Source: Paludibacteraceae bacterium
GTDB lineage: Bacteria > Bacteroidota > Bacteroidia > Bacteroidales > Paludibacteraceae
Direction of reading: 5' to 3'
Assembly: GCA_017461505.1 (NCBI GenBank)
Contig: JAFTXV010000007.1
Location: 496,001-560,000, forward strand
Length of the DNA stretch: 64,000 nucleotides
Positions 32,189 through 40,050 of this stretch are shown here, piece by piece; position 1 is the first letter of the stretch, and each line of letters opens with the position of its first letter. Made by a program: the position numbers and the translations under genes. A model generated the notes under the pieces. It was not told the DNA's origin. It saw only the letters and a list, made by a program, of their open reading frames with translations, and did not search any database.

Positions 32189-34304
32189 TCGATTACGAAA
32201 TATCGCATTTTCACTGATGGGCACCATTATGCTGGTGCTCATCGGTGCTACAATTCTGGAGCAGTTCTTCGGTACCGATTTCGTGGTGCGCTATATCTAT
32301 ACTGCCCCATGGACAATTGCTTTGTGGGCGGTAGCAGTAGTAGCAGGCGGTTGGTATATCCTGCGCAGTTTGCGATGCCATACCATGCGCTGGTCGGTGA
32401 TTGGCATTCACTTTAGTTTTGTGGTTATTCTGGCAGGTTCATTGGTCACGCACCTATGGGGCGATGCGGGTAGTTTACACCTGCGTTTGCACCAACCCAC
32501 GACCACCTATCTGCATGAGGATGACAAGCGCGAACTACTGCCATTTACCGTCACACTATCCGAATTTGTGGTCCACAATTATCCTGGCACGCAAACGGCA
32601 GCCGACTACAGCAGCACCATCACAATTGATGATGGGCAAGAGCAGACAACTGGCATTGTGCAAATGAATAAGATTGTGCGTCATAGGGGATGGCGATTCT
32701 ATCAGTCGTCCTACGACGATGATCGTGCAGGCGCCACATTGCTGCTCAGCCACGACCCAGTGGGCATCGGTGTCACTTATACGGGATATTTGTTGCTGCT
32801 TATCAGTTTCTTGGGCTGGCTCTTACCTATAACCAATAGCGGCTTTGCCGCGTCCAATAGGCGAAGCCGTCCTATATCCATAATTCTCCTCCTCGCCCTA
32901 TCATCCATCGCCTATAGCCAATCGCCTAAAACGCTCCAACGCCCCGTGGCGGAAAGTTTTGGCGACTTGTATGTGGAGTATAATGGTCGTATATGCCCTA
33001 TGTCCACGTTGGCAAATGATGTGTGCAATAAACTTTACGGAAGCAACTATTATCTATCCGATGACGGCACCTGCTATACTGCCAATCAGGTGCTGACAGG
33101 CATACTGTTTTATTACGACGATTGGCTACAAGTGCCGCTAAAAGAATCGCGCAAAGCCATACAAAACGAGGAACGACGCAATATCTTCCAGATGGTGGGT
33201 AATGGTTCACTCATTAAGATTTGGCCCAATCCAACGGGGTGGAACGACATCAACAACGCAGGGCAAGCCGATAGTCTAACACAGGAAGAGTGGACTTTTC
33301 GCATGTACGCCATGCAATATGTGGCATACGATTTGGCGCAAGGCAAAAATATCTCCGCCAATACGACACTGCAAAAACTGCGCACCTATCAGCAGCGCGT
33401 GGCTACCGACTTACCTTCGGAACACCATTTCCGTGCCGAGCAATGGTTCTACCGTATCCCTTATACCAAGCCACTGGCTATGGCATCGATGACACTTGGG
33501 CTGCTGTTCTTCTTGCTCTCGTGTCTCTACCAAGCTCGTGGCAAAGAACTGCCACGATGGCTGCGTGCGACAATGTTTTTCGTCATGCTCTTGCTGTGGC
33601 TTTTCCTAACAGTGATGCTGCTTTGGCGATGGTATATCAGTGGGCATATCCCTATGAGCAATGGACACGAAACTATGCAACTCATGGCGTGGCTGGCATT
33701 GTTGGTGGGTATCCTCTCTTCCATAACCTATAGCGGCTCTGCCGCGTCCTATAGGCGAAGCCGTCCTATAGTTCCTTCGGAGCGTCCTGCAACTCGCTAC
33801 GCGAGTACCATACTCATCTCTGCCATGGCATTGATGGTGTCCATGATGACGGCTTCCAATCCGCAAATCACCCTTCTGATGCCCGTCTTGCAGTCGCCAT
33901 TGTTGAGCATGCATGTCAGTGTGATTATGCTCAGTTATACGCTATTTGCTTTTATGATGATGAATGGCGTGGTCGGGCTCTTTATGTCGGAAGCACATCA
34001 GCAGCGTATGGTAGCATTGAATAGGCGTATCTTGCGCCCTGCTATTGCGTGTCTGGCGATAGGGATTTTCATTGGTGCCGTATGGGCAAATATCTCATGG
34101 GGAAGATACTGGGGTTGGGACCCAAAAGAGGTCTGGGCTTTGATTACATTGCTGGTTTATGCTTTGCCCTTGCACAGTCATTCGCTGCCCCTTTTCCAAC
34201 GCCCCCGCGTATTCCTCATCTATAGCATCATCGCTTTCGCTGCGGTCGCCTTCACCTATTTCGGTGTCAACTTCCTTCTCGGAGGCATGCACTCGTATGC
34301 ATAA
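32178..34304 (+). CDS. Cytochrome c biogenesis protein, ResB-like plus CcsA
   Basis: 708 residues with many membrane helices. The N-terminal third is ResB-like (four helices, a periplasmic DDGQEQTTGIVQMNKIVRHRG domain); the C-terminal third has the CcsA tryptophan-rich haem site WGRYWGWDPKE near residue 645. This system II protein brings haem across the membrane and attaches it to apocytochromes such as its upstream neighbour. Odd: two copies of a 49-bp repeat (32829-32877 and 33723-33771) encode ITNSGFAASNRRSRPI and ITYSGSAASYRRSRPI in the same frame, and a TCGCC-type repeat lies at 32900-32937. Start overlaps the upstream gene by 11 bp. Confidence 0.88.
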   Translation: MPSNRLRNIAFSLMGTIMLVLIGATILEQFFGTDFVVRYIYTAPWTIALWAVAVVAGGWYILRSLRCHTMRWSVIGIHFSFVVILAGSLVTHLWGDAGSLHLRLHQPTTTYLHEDDKRELLPFTVTLSEFVVHNYPGTQTAADYSSTITIDDGQEQTTGIVQMNKIVRHRGWRFYQSSYDDDRAGATLLLSHDPVGIGVTYTGYLLLLISFLGWLLPITNSGFAASNRRSRPISIILLLALSSIAYSQSPKTLQRPVAESFGDLYVEYNGRICPMSTLANDVCNKLYGSNYYLSDDGTCYTANQVLTGILFYYDDWLQVPLKESRKAIQNEERRNIFQMVGNGSLIKIWPNPTGWNDINNAGQADSLTQEEWTFRMYAMQYVAYDLAQGKNISANTTLQKLRTYQQRVATDLPSEHHFRAEQWFYRIPYTKPLAMASMTLGLLFFLLSCLYQARGKELPRWLRATMFFVMLLLWLFLTVMLLWRWYISGHIPMSNGHETMQLMAWLALLVGILSSITYSGSAASYRRSRPIVPSERPATRYASTILISAMALMVSMMTASNPQITLLMPVLQSPLLSMHVSVIMLSYTLFAFMMMNGVVGLFMSEAHQQRMVALNRRILRPAIACLAIGIFIGAVWANISWGRYWGWDPKEVWALITLLVYALPLHSHSLPLFQRPRVFLIYSIIAFAAVAFTYFGVNFLLGGMHSYA
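32829..32877 (+). repeat. Repeat family F in ccsA-type gene, copy 1
   Basis: ATAACCAATAGCGGCTTTGC and the following CGCGTCCAATAGGCGAAGCC match 33723-33771 with about four differences. Contains the mini-hairpin GGCGAAGCC and the stem CGGC...GCCG. Confidence 0.85.
33723..33771 (+). repeat. Repeat family F in ccsA-type gene, copy 2
   Basis: Same unit as copy 1, extended on the right by further modules with cores TTCCTTCGGAG and ACTCGCTACGCGAGT to about 33810. The spacer CGTCCTATAG occurs twice. All remain in frame. Confidence 0.85.
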
Positions 34305-34305
34305 T

Positions 34306-34343
34306 GTATCTTCGGCACAAACTCACCTAAATGCCGAAGATAC
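34306..34343 (+). terminator. Hairpin after the ccsA-type gene
   Basis: GTATCTTCGGCA and TGCCGAAGATAC form a perfect 12-bp stem, starting one base after the stop codon. It lacks a T run, so it may protect the 3' end or be a weak terminator. Confidence 0.6.
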
Positions 34344-34507
34344 GGCAACACTATATTATATAGAGGCACACCGAAAACGGAAAGGTGAAAAGTGAAAACG
34401 GAAAACTGAAAGCCACCGAAAGCCCATAGATATCCCACAGATCTCCTATCGTGGTCCCGAAACCTGCAGGGAACTTGTTGATTACTAGTTTTGAACTAGG
34501 CACAATT

Positions 34508-34555
34508 GTCTTATCTCGCCCAATGGGCTCAAACGATTAATCGCAAACGATTCTT
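34508..34555 (-). repeat. Dispersed repeat family A, copy 3
   Basis: On the plus strand CTTATCTCG, core CCCAATGGG, CTCAAACGATT, then AATCGCAAACGATT. It lies in the intergenic gap before the antiporter gene's end. Confidence 0.75.
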
Positions 34556-34591
34556 CAGCACAAGAAAACTTTTCTAATAAAAGCTCTTTTT

Positions 34592-36205
34592 CTATTGCTT
34601 GCGCTTGCCAGCCACGAGTTGTTGCCATTTCTGCTTGGCGAAGTCCCACGTGTTGTTGATGAGTTGTACACCCCAGTGTTTGCTCTCCTCCTCATTTGTT
34701 TCCTCAAGATATTGAGCTGCAAGCATAGCATCGTTGTCGGTAATAACCAACAACTGGTCGCCCACTTCTAATTCGGAATTGCCCGTTGGCACAAAGAAGT
34801 CTTCGCCACGGCGCACCATGATAACCAAGGTCTTATCTGGGAAAATGAGATTTTTGAGCAAATTGCCATGAACGAGCATTTCCTCTTTCACCTCAATCTC
34901 TGTGGCAGAAGACTCTACCTCCTCTGGCAGATCAATATCAAAGTGGATGAGTTTCTTGAGTTCTACAGGCGGAGTAGCCAGTTTGAGTTTCTTTGCCACC
35001 ACCGACAAGGTTGTACCTTGCGCGATGAGCGAAACAATGGTGCAGAGGAAGACTATATTGAATATCAAATCAGCATGAGGCACATTATTCGCCTCGCACA
35101 TAATAGCGAAGATGATAGGCACAGCACCCTTCAATCCTACCCAACTGAGCAGCATCTTATCGTTGCGCTTGTACTGCTTGAAGGGCCACATACAAAGGAA
35201 TACCGCTATAGGGCGTGAGATGAAAATCATCACAATACTGATAATCAAACATGGCAGCAAGACCTCTAATTGGAATAACTCATGCGGACGCACCATCAAA
35301 CCTAAGACAAGGAAAATAACCAACTGACTCAGCCATGTCAGTCCATCGAAGAAACTGCGCGTTTGGCGCTTGCGAGTGAACTTGCTATTACCAATCACCA
35401 GACCACCGATATACACTGCCAAATAGGTATTACCCTTGAGGAAATAGGTGATACTAAAGATAAAGATACATGCTGTAAGCACCATAAGAGGATACAGCGA
35501 CTCGTTGCCAAGGTCCGCCTTACGCATGATACTAACAATACCTTTACCAAAAATAAAGCCAAGCACCGCACCCATAATCAGCTGAATAACAATATCCTGT
35601 ATCACAGAAAGCGCTGTTACTTGATGGCTGGTTGCAGTCACAATACCAATCATAGTAGTGGTAAGCACGTACGCCATAGGGTCGTTGGCACCCGACTCCA
35701 ACTCCAGCAACGGACGAAGGTTGTGCTTTAGTCCTATTTTGTTGGTACGAAGAATAGAGAATACCGAAGCAGAGTCAGTAGATGACATCGTGGACGCCAT
35801 TAGCATTGCCACAGCAATACTCACACTTGCCACTGAATGTAGCCAACCGAATACATAGTAGGTAATCACACCTGTCACGAGCATGGTGATTAGCACACCG
35901 ATAGTCGCTAAAGTCAGACCTGGTACCATCACAGGGCGAATATCCGAAAGTTTGGTATCCAAACCACCCGAGAAAAGAATGATACACAGCGCGATTGTGC
36001 CAATGGCTTGGGCAGAGCCCACATTCAGCATATAGCCCACTCCGTCATCGTTGATGAGGCGTCCGATACCGTCAGGACCGAACAACATACCTACTGCTAG
36101 AAAGAGCAATAGGGCTGGTACTCCAAACTTATAACCGATTTTATCGGTAAAAATGCTCGCAAAAAAGAGGAGCGAAAGGACGAGGAGAATGAGTTCTACT
36201 TGCAT
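34592..36205 (-). CDS. Cation/proton antiporter of the CPA1 family with RCK_C (CvrA/NhaP2-like)
   Basis: 537 residues. About twelve membrane helices; ESGANDPMAYVLTT (transport-site acidic residues) and GLKGAVPIIFAIM are typical of NhaP2-type potassium/proton antiporters. The last 150 residues include a TrkA-C/RCK_C domain (LIFPDKTLVIMVRRGEDFFVPTGNSELEVGDQLLVITDND), which senses ligands. Inner-membrane protein, likely used to export K+ or Na+ for pH control. Small G-type hairpin repeat lies upstream at 36212. Confidence 0.9.
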   Translation of the reverse strand: MQVELILLVLSLLFFASIFTDKIGYKFGVPALLLFLAVGMLFGPDGIGRLINDDGVGYMLNVGSAQAIGTIALCIILFSGGLDTKLSDIRPVMVPGLTLATIGVLITMLVTGVITYYVFGWLHSVASVSIAVAMLMASTMSSTDSASVFSILRTNKIGLKHNLRPLLELESGANDPMAYVLTTTMIGIVTATSHQVTALSVIQDIVIQLIMGAVLGFIFGKGIVSIMRKADLGNESLYPLMVLTACIFIFSITYFLKGNTYLAVYIGGLVIGNSKFTRKRQTRSFFDGLTWLSQLVIFLVLGLMVRPHELFQLEVLLPCLIISIVMIFISRPIAVFLCMWPFKQYKRNDKMLLSWVGLKGAVPIIFAIMCEANNVPHADLIFNIVFLCTIVSLIAQGTTLSVVAKKLKLATPPVELKKLIHFDIDLPEEVESSATEIEVKEEMLVHGNLLKNLIFPDKTLVIMVRRGEDFFVPTGNSELEVGDQLLVITDNDAMLAAQYLEETNEEESKHWGVQLINNTWDFAKQKWQQLVAGKRKQ

Positions 36206-36211
36206 TGTTTT

Positions 36212-36254
36212 TTAGTTTAGAGAACGCGCCTTAGGCGCTACAGTTTAGAGTTTA
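36212..36254. repeat. Dispersed repeat family G, copy 1
   Basis: TTAGTTTAGAGAAC, hairpin GCGCCTTAGGCGC, then TACAGTTTAGAGTTTA. The copy at 55121-55166 has the same flanks and a different hairpin (GCCCCCGTAGGGGC). Confidence 0.75.
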
Positions 36255-36264
36255 AAGGCAAGGA

Positions 36265-36696
36265 TTATTCCACACCAAGAATCTGCTTGATAGCTTCTTG
36301 CCAATAGTCGAGTTCGTGGTAGCCCTGAGCAATACGTGGACCACCTTCCATGGGGCAGAAGACCACAGTAGGATAGCTGCGCACGCCAAACAAGGCTGCC
36401 ACTTCAGGCTCCTTTTCTGCATCCAAAGTATATACATATACCTTACCCTCGTATTGCTTAGCCACTTGCTCCAAAATAGGATGCAACTTCTTGCACCAAC
36501 CGCACCATGTAGTAGAGAAATCTATCAAGCAAGGTTTGTCGCCAATGTATTTCCATTGAGGTTGTTGACCTGACGTCAAATCATAGAAGCAAACTTTCTT
36601 CTTAAAATCTTCAGTTGAAAGATAAGTCAAGCCCTCTGCCATACTTGCAAGGGCAAAAAACGCTACCAAAATGGTAAAAAAGAGTCTTTTTTGCAT
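36265..36696 (-). CDS. Secreted thioredoxin-like protein
   Basis: 143 residues. Signal peptide MQKRLFFTILVAFFALASMA, then a thioredoxin fold with FSTTWCGWCKKLHP (active site CGWC) and the cis-proline region VRSYPTVVF. The extra stretch of about 25 residues before the active-site strand is common in DUF953/thioredoxin-like secreted proteins. It should act in the periplasm as a disulphide reductase or isomerase. It has a divergent promoter facing aroB. Confidence 0.85.
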   Translation of the reverse strand: MQKRLFFTILVAFFALASMAEGLTYLSTEDFKKKVCFYDLTSGQQPQWKYIGDKPCLIDFSTTWCGWCKKLHPILEQVAKQYEGKVYVYTLDAEKEPEVAALFGVRSYPTVVFCPMEGGPRIAQGYHELDYWQEAIKQILGVE

Positions 36697-36716
36697 AATT
36701 TTCCTAATTTAGGGTG

Positions 36717-36748
36717 CAAAGTTACAAATTTTTTCGTAACTTTGCAAA
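36717..36748 (-). promoter_or_regulatory. Promoter of the thioredoxin-like gene
   Basis: Minus-strand TAACTTTG (36724-36717) and TTTG (36748-36745), 20 bp apart. It overlaps the aroB promoter on the other strand. Confidence 0.7.
36737..36744 (+). promoter_or_regulatory. aroB promoter -7 element
   Basis: TAACTTTG, 24 bp before the aroB start. It is interleaved with the divergent thioredoxin promoter, so the two genes may compete for polymerase. Confidence 0.65.
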
Positions 36749-36768
36749 CTTTTAATCAAAAAACGACA

Positions 36769-37815
36769 ATGCTACACAGTCTAACACAACTTTCCTCTCT
36801 GCTCTCTGACCTCCCAAAAGGACAGTTGTTTGTGCTGACGGATAGTCATACCAAAGTACATTGTTTGCCACTTTTCGCCGAATTCATCGGAGAGAACCCC
36901 TACCTTTTGCTCACACTAGAAGCTGGCGAGGAGCATAAGAACTTAATGTCGGTGCAAGTCGTTTGGGATTTTCTCTTCAAACACCATGCCACACGTGAAG
37001 CGGTACTCATCAATCTGGGTGGTGGCATGATTACAGACTTAGGCGGTTTTGCTGCAGCGACCTATATGCGCGGTATTCGTTTTGTGAATATTCCTACTAC
37101 GTTGCTAGCTATGGTGGATGCATCTTCTGGAGGAAAGACAGGATTTGATTATCAAGGGGTGAAGAATGCGATCGGCACTTTCACACCGCCTTTAGCAACG
37201 CTGATTCATCCCGAATACCTGCATACATTACCTGCCACAGAACTACTGAGCGGCTTTGCTGAGATGCTCAAGCATGCATTGATTGCCAGCAAAGAGGAGT
37301 GGGTAAAACTATTGCAATTGGCGCAAGAGGAGTTGCAGCAAGATCAGTGGGTAGAGGCATTGAGCAGTACAGGCGCATTGCAGGCTAGCATGGCAATTAA
37401 GGAAAAAGTAGTGGCGCAAGATCCTCGCGAAACAGGTTGGCGTAAGATTTTGAATTTCGGTCATACAGTTGGTCATGCCATAGAGTCGGCTACCTTGGAG
37501 AATAATCCTCAACCGCATGGCTATTGCGTATTATGGGGTATGGTGGCAGAAGTGTATTTGAGTGTAGTAAAGGCTGGTTGCCCACGTGAGGTATTGCAAC
37601 AACTCACACAAATCATGCTGCAATGGTACGGTCGACCACAATGCGACTGCCGCCAACGCGAACAGTTGATAGCACGCATGTATCAGGATAAGAAGAATAA
37701 TGCCAACTGCTCGCCGAACTTCACATTGCTAGAGGATATAGGTCAGCCACTTATTAATCAGCATATAGCAGAAGCAGATATAGATGAAGCGCTAGAATAC
37801 TTATTCAGCGTATAA
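36769..37815 (+). CDS. aroB: 3-dehydroquinate synthase
   Basis: 348 residues from the ATG at 36769; an upstream in-frame start at 36691 would lie inside the promoter. NLGGGMITDLGGFAA (82-96) is the NAD-binding loop; IPTTLLAMVDASSGGKTG (108-125), KEKVVAQDP and LNFGHTVGHAIE carry the metal ligands and active site. It catalyses the second step of the shikimate pathway. Length and motifs are normal. A terminator follows. Confidence 0.96.
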   Translation: MLHSLTQLSSLLSDLPKGQLFVLTDSHTKVHCLPLFAEFIGENPYLLLTLEAGEEHKNLMSVQVVWDFLFKHHATREAVLINLGGGMITDLGGFAAATYMRGIRFVNIPTTLLAMVDASSGGKTGFDYQGVKNAIGTFTPPLATLIHPEYLHTLPATELLSGFAEMLKHALIASKEEWVKLLQLAQEELQQDQWVEALSSTGALQASMAIKEKVVAQDPRETGWRKILNFGHTVGHAIESATLENNPQPHGYCVLWGMVAEVYLSVVKAGCPREVLQQLTQIMLQWYGRPQCDCRQREQLIARMYQDKKNNANCSPNFTLLEDIGQPLINQHIAEADIDEALEYLFSV

Positions 37816-37817
37816 AA

Positions 37818-37845
37818 AAATAGGCAGTGAACAAACTGCCTATTT
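37818..37845. terminator. Bidirectional intrinsic terminator
   Basis: AAATAGGCAGT (37818-37828) and ACTGCCTATTT (37835-37845) with A and T runs on the sides. Lies between aroB and the convergent zinc-ribbon gene. Confidence 0.8.
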
Positions 37846-37869
37846 CATGGTTGCTGTATAGCCAAATGC

Positions 37870-38628
37870 TTATTTCTTCTTAGCATCAATCTCTGGATCT
37901 ACCAAGATACGTCCGCAAAGCTCACAAACGATAATCTTCTTGCGCAAGCGGATATCCAACTGACGTTGTGCAGGAATCTTGCTGTGGCAACCGCCGCAAC
38001 TGTCACGCTCCACCTTAACAACTGCTAAACCGTTGTGTGCATTCTTGCGAATACGATGGAATGCAGATACCAATCGATCCTCAATATGCTTCTCCAATTC
38101 AGCAGCACGGAGCATGAGTTTCTCGGTTTGCTCCTTGGTCTCAGAGAGGATAGAATCCAACTCGTTGCGCTTTTGATTCAAATCCACAGTACGATCTTCG
38201 ATATCAGAGATAGTTTTTGCTTTTTCAGCTTGACGCTCCTCTAATTCGGCAGTAAACTTGCTGATTTTGCGTTGTGAAGCCTCAATGTCGAGTTCTTGGT
38301 ATTCGATCTCCTTGGTGAGGTTGTCATACTCGCGGTTATTGCGCACGTTGTTTTGTTGCTCTTTGTAGCGAGAGATAGAAGCATTAGCATTTTCGATGCG
38401 TACACGGAAGTCAGAGATACCAGTCTCGCACTCCTTGATGCTATTTTCGATATTGGTGAGGCGGGTTTTCAAACCTTCCACCTCATCGCTCATATCCTTC
38501 ACTTCTTGTGGCAACTCGCCGGCTAGGATACGCAACTCGTCGATCTTAGTATCAACGGTTTGCAACTCATACAATGCACGTAGTTTATCCTCTACGGTCA
38601 TCAATTTTTCTTCTTCTTTCTTTGCCAT
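37870..38628 (-). CDS. C4-type zinc-ribbon coiled-coil protein
   Basis: 252 residues. A long coiled coil fills residues about 15-190, followed by a zinc ribbon CGGCHSKIP ... CELCGRIL with two CxxC pairs. This conserved Bacteroidota family (CdsZ-like) is linked in some species to translation or nucleic-acid binding, but the role is not settled. 12 bp separate it from the Nif3 gene upstream, so they form an operon with DUF5606. Confidence 0.88.
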   Translation of the reverse strand: MAKKEEEKLMTVEDKLRALYELQTVDTKIDELRILAGELPQEVKDMSDEVEGLKTRLTNIENSIKECETGISDFRVRIENANASISRYKEQQNNVRNNREYDNLTKEIEYQELDIEASQRKISKFTAELEERQAEKAKTISDIEDRTVDLNQKRNELDSILSETKEQTEKLMLRAAELEKHIEDRLVSAFHRIRKNAHNGLAVVKVERDSCGGCHSKIPAQRQLDIRLRKKIIVCELCGRILVDPEIDAKKK

Positions 38629-38640
38629 AATGATATATGT

Positions 38641-39432
38641 TTATATAGTTTCGTTCTGTTTGATTAACCACTTCACAGGTGTTACGTCGCTAGTCGCGAT
38701 ATAGGTTGTCACCTGCTTGTGCAGCAACTCCTGAAATATCTCGCGTGTGAAGTGTTCGCTGGTCCAATGATCCAAGTCGATGATACCAATCTGTCCGCAT
38801 GCACCCTGCATCTCGTGGTACTTCACATCGGCTGTGATATAGACATCTGCGCCCTGAGCAATGGCTACAGGTATGAACTCTGCCCCTGCTCCTCCACAAA
38901 TAGCGATGGTCTTTACCTCCGCTCTGCTGGGAGCGATATAGCGGAGTGAACAATCGAATGTCTGTTGTACTAGACGAATGAAAGCATTCGATTGCATAGG
39001 CGTTTCTAGACTTCCAATCACGCCCAATCCTACGTTTTGCTCCGTGGCGCTAGGAGATAAGATGTGGTAATTAGTGATACCCAGTTTCTCCGCTATCCTT
39101 CCGCTCACTCCGTGTAGGTATGCGTCCATCGAGGTGTGCGACGAGTAGATGGCTATATTGTGACGTATAGCCTTCTCTACACAGCGCTCTTGTGGTGTGC
39201 TACCTGTGAGTTGTTTTAAGCCGCGGAAGAGTAGGGGATGGTGGGAAATAATTAGATCGCAATGCTTCTCAATAGCTTCATCGACGACAGACTCTGTAAC
39301 ATCTACCGTCAACAATGCCGCATGTATCTCTGCATTGCGATCACCCACCTGCAGTCCCGAATTATCCCAATATTCTTGGTAACTCAAGGGAGCTACAGAT
39401 TCTATGATATTGATAATATCCTGAAGGATCAA
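38641..39432 (-). CDS. Nif3-like dinuclear metal centre protein
   Basis: 263 residues. It shows the Nif3 opening (SVAPLSYQEYWDNSGLQVGD), metal ligands in CDLIISHHPLLFRGLK and YSSHTSMD, and the C-terminal VYITADVKYHEMQ and DLDHWTSE. The family binds two metals and is often called GTP cyclohydrolase I type 2, though activity is unproven. The start is a TTG overlapping the DUF5606 stop (TTGA); an in-frame stop just upstream leaves no ATG option, so this unusual start is forced. Translational coupling is likely. Confidence 0.9.
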   Translation of the reverse strand: MILQDIINIIESVAPLSYQEYWDNSGLQVGDRNAEIHAALLTVDVTESVVDEAIEKHCDLIISHHPLLFRGLKQLTGSTPQERCVEKAIRHNIAIYSSHTSMDAYLHGVSGRIAEKLGITNYHILSPSATEQNVGLGVIGSLETPMQSNAFIRLVQQTFDCSLRYIAPSRAEVKTIAICGGAGAEFIPVAIAQGADVYITADVKYHEMQGACGQIGIIDLDHWTSEHFTREIFQELLHKQVTTYIATSDVTPVKWLIKQNETI

Positions 39433-39950
39433 CCTTTTTTAGAGCCGACGCCTGTGCGTGCTGACGAAGCGGCAGCTTTTTGTGTTTTAACTTGTTGCTT
39501 TGGAGCGGCTTTCTTCACCTCTTGCTTCTTCTCCTCAACGATGGTCTCGCCCTCCTCCTCTGCTGTGAAATCGGTAATTCCGGCACCAATGAGAATATTG
39601 TACCATTGAATCAACTTGCGGATATCGCTTGGATATACACGGTCGCGATCATAATCAGGCAATACCTCTGCAAAGAACGCGTGCAATTGGTTGTTGTCAG
39701 CCTTCTTTGGATCAAAAGAAACTGCCTTGAGTTCCTCTTTCTTGCCCAAGTTGGTCAATACTTCGCTCAACGCAATATCCTCGCCCATAGTGTACATAGA
39801 AATCTCGCCGAGAGATACGATCTTGTCACGTGCATAGGTAGGCATACGCTTGCCGTCAATGAGAGACTCTACGATAAGCATGTTGTTGCCTTGACTAACC
39901 AATTTGTACAAACCAGGTTTACCTGTGATGGATAAAATATTCTTCAACAT
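39429..39950 (-). CDS. DUF5606 family protein
   Basis: 173 residues. The start MLKNILSITGKPGLYKLVSQGNNMLIVESLIDGKR and RKLIQWYNILIGAGITDF are typical of this Bacteroidota family, whose role is unknown. The tail is Lys/Ala/Thr-rich (KKQEVKKAAPKQQVKTQKAA), likely unstructured. First gene of a three-gene operon with Nif3 and the zinc-ribbon protein. Confidence 0.85.
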   Translation of the reverse strand: MLKNILSITGKPGLYKLVSQGNNMLIVESLIDGKRMPTYARDKIVSLGEISMYTMGEDIALSEVLTNLGKKEELKAVSFDPKKADNNQLHAFFAEVLPDYDRDRVYPSDIRKLIQWYNILIGAGITDFTAEEEGETIVEEKKQEVKKAAPKQQVKTQKAAASSARTGVGSKKG

Positions 39951-39975
39951 ATGTGCATAATTTTCAAATTCGCTG

Positions 39976-40007
39976 CAAAAGTACTACTTTTTTTGCATAT
40001 GTGCAAA
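39976..40007 (-). promoter_or_regulatory. Promoter of DUF5606-Nif3 operon
   Basis: Minus-strand TACTTTTG (39983-39976) and TTTG (40007-40004), 20 bp apart. Overlaps the divergent HD-gene promoter. Confidence 0.7.
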
Positions 40008-40023
40008 TTTTTTACTACTTTTG
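39992..40023 (+). promoter_or_regulatory. Promoter of the HD-domain gene
   Basis: TTTG at 39992-39995 and TACTTTTG at 40016-40023, 20 bp apart. Confidence 0.7.
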
Positions 40024-40050
40024 CATACTTTTTACTTTTAAACATACGAT

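Noticed and set aside
36769-36800. Riboswitch or leader before aroB
   Set aside because: The leader is only about 20 nt and has no room for structure.
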